Shown here piece after piece: positions 63,137 to 64,000 of a DNA stretch of 64,000 bases; the first letter of the stretch is position 1; every line of letters starts with the position of its first letter. The notes below the pieces were generated by a model that was not told where the DNA came from, did no database searches, and was given only the letters and a program-made list of their open reading frames with translations. The position numbers and the translations under genes were made by a program. This stretch comes from Burkholderia lata (GTDB lineage: Bacteria; Pseudomonadota; Gammaproteobacteria; Burkholderiales; Burkholderiaceae), in assembly GCF_902499335.1 (NCBI RefSeq), contig NZ_CABVQK010000001.1:248001-312000 (forward strand), in the 5' to 3' direction.

Positions 63137-64000
63137 ATGAATAATCTCAGGCGACTCGATCTCAATCTGCTCGTCACACTGGACGTGCTGCTCGCCGAAC
63201 ACAACGTCACGCGCGCTGCCGAGAAGCTGAACATGTCGCAGCCATCGGTCAGCGTGCAGCTGCAGAAGCTGCGCGACGTGTTCGGCGATCCGCTGCTGCT
63301 GCCGGGGCCACGCGGGATGCGGCCTACCGCGCGCGCGGAAGCGCTGCGCGAACCGTTGCGCGATGCGCTCGAAGCGGTCGAGCGTGCGGTCATTCCGGCC
63401 ACGCCGTTCGATCCCGCCACCGCGACGAACACGTGGCGTGTGGCAGCGACCGACTACGGCGAATCGACGATCGTGCTGCCCGCGCTGAGCGCGTTGCGCT
63501 CGGCCGCGCCCGCCACGCGACTCGCCGTCGTCGAACTCGTGCCGCCGCGCATCGAGCAGGATGCCGAACGAAACGGGATCGATCTCGCCTTCCACACATC
63601 CGAAGGGTCGCCGCCCGGCATGCGGCGCTTGCCGCTGTTCGCCGAGCGTTACGTGCTCATCGGCCGCGCCGGGCACCCGAAGTTGAAGCGACGCCCGACG
63701 CTCGCGCAGTTCGGCACGCTCGAACACGTCATCGTGTCGCCCGACGGCGGCGGTTTCTTCGGCGTGACCGACGAAGCGCTCGCGAAGGTGGGCGCCGCCC
63801 GGCGTGTCGTGCTGTCGGTGCCGCACTTCCTGTTCGTGATGTCGGCGGTCGCGAGCACCGATCTCGTCGCGATGCTGCCCGAGCGGCTGGTGCGTGACGT
63901 ACCCGCATTGCGTGTGGTGGAAGCGCCGGTCGAGGTGCCCGGCTATGAAATGTCGATGCTGTGGCATGAGCGCGTGCATCGCGATCCGGCGCACCGGTGG
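63137..64000 (+). CDS. LysR-family regulator, 3' end cut by window edge
   Basis: The first 288 residues are visible. HTH at HNVTRAAEKLNMSQPSVSVQL (about residues 20-40); the substrate-binding domain follows (WRVAATDYGESTIVLPAL; ERYVLIGRAGHPKL). The frame is open to 64000. Divergent from the quinone reductase gene with 86 bp between; two GGTATA copies (63097-63102 and 63128-63133), 31 bp apart, are candidate regulator contacts. Likely controls the reductase. Confidence 0.86.
   Translation, partial: MNNLRRLDLNLLVTLDVLLAEHNVTRAAEKLNMSQPSVSVQLQKLRDVFGDPLLLPGPRGMRPTARAEALREPLRDALEAVERAVIPATPFDPATATNTWRVAATDYGESTIVLPALSALRSAAPATRLAVVELVPPRIEQDAERNGIDLAFHTSEGSPPGMRRLPLFAERYVLIGRAGHPKLKRRPTLAQFGTLEHVIVSPDGGGFFGVTDEALAKVGAARRVVLSVPHFLFVMSAVASTDLVAMLPERLVRDVPALRVVEAPVEVPGYEMSMLWHERVHRDPAHRW

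Overview
The window is GC-rich (roughly two thirds G+C by eye) and densely coding. Its gene content points to Burkholderia, most likely the Burkholderia cepacia complex: a cepacian-type bceA-F exopolysaccharide locus, an andAcAdAbAa anthranilate dioxygenase operon beside catR/catBAC, and a wspABCDEF chemosensory operon. In that group these loci commonly lie on a secondary replicon (family knowledge, not visible here). No rRNA, tRNA or CRISPR array was seen.

Layout. 1-8416: exopolysaccharide genes, with bceB-C-D-E-F on the minus strand (bceF runs off the left edge) and bceA divergent, separated by an AT-rich control region. 8538-9479: a possible regulator built on an IS5-type transposase N-terminal domain, followed by a repeat-rich intergenic region. 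10213-12705: rubrerythrin / Fe-S oxidoreductase / DUF3501 operon, with a GTTC microsatellite upstream. 13011-15635: ECF sigma factor operon with two YCII/DGPF proteins and a VOC protein. 15839-22928: secreted nuclease, DUF883 and YSC84 envelope-stress-type genes, AI-2E-family permease, a small exported protein, MDR and SDR oxidoreductases. 23401-28321: PAP2 phosphatase, Nramp transporter overlapped by an AraC regulator, LysR regulator, OsmC protein. 28415-32568: Dyp peroxidase, a very short candidate leader ORF, ABC exporter, riboflavin synthase. 32582-34682: shikimate-kinase-like P-loop kinase and a CLC-F-type fluoride transporter preceded by a fluoride riboswitch. 34773-44878: Wsp surface-sensing operon, interrupted between wspC and wspD by a tnpB-only IS200/IS605-family element. 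45363-52611: cation/proton antiporter, aldehyde dehydrogenase, acetolactate-synthase-like enzyme, HigBA-type toxin-antitoxin pair, DUF445 protein. 52782-60820: anthranilate to catechol (AndA) and catechol to 3-oxoadipate enol-lactone (CatA, CatB, CatC) with their regulators. 60922-64000: an unknown membrane-anchored protein, an NAD(P)H quinone reductase and a divergent LysR gene cut by the right edge.

The most informative observations are: (1) the TnpB element at 38803-39964. Removing it in silico rejoins the wspD start codon to a good ribosome binding site, so the insertion appears to have split wspD from its own Shine-Dalgarno sequence. TnpB itself lacks the usual RuvC-II glutamate but has a glutamate at the alternative position. 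(2) A fluoride aptamer with an unusual inserted stem upstream of the CLC-F gene. (3) A domesticated transposase-domain fusion next to bceA. (4) A 21-copy tetranucleotide tract upstream of rubrerythrin. (5) A 16-codon ORF with a strong ribosome binding site ahead of the ABC exporter.
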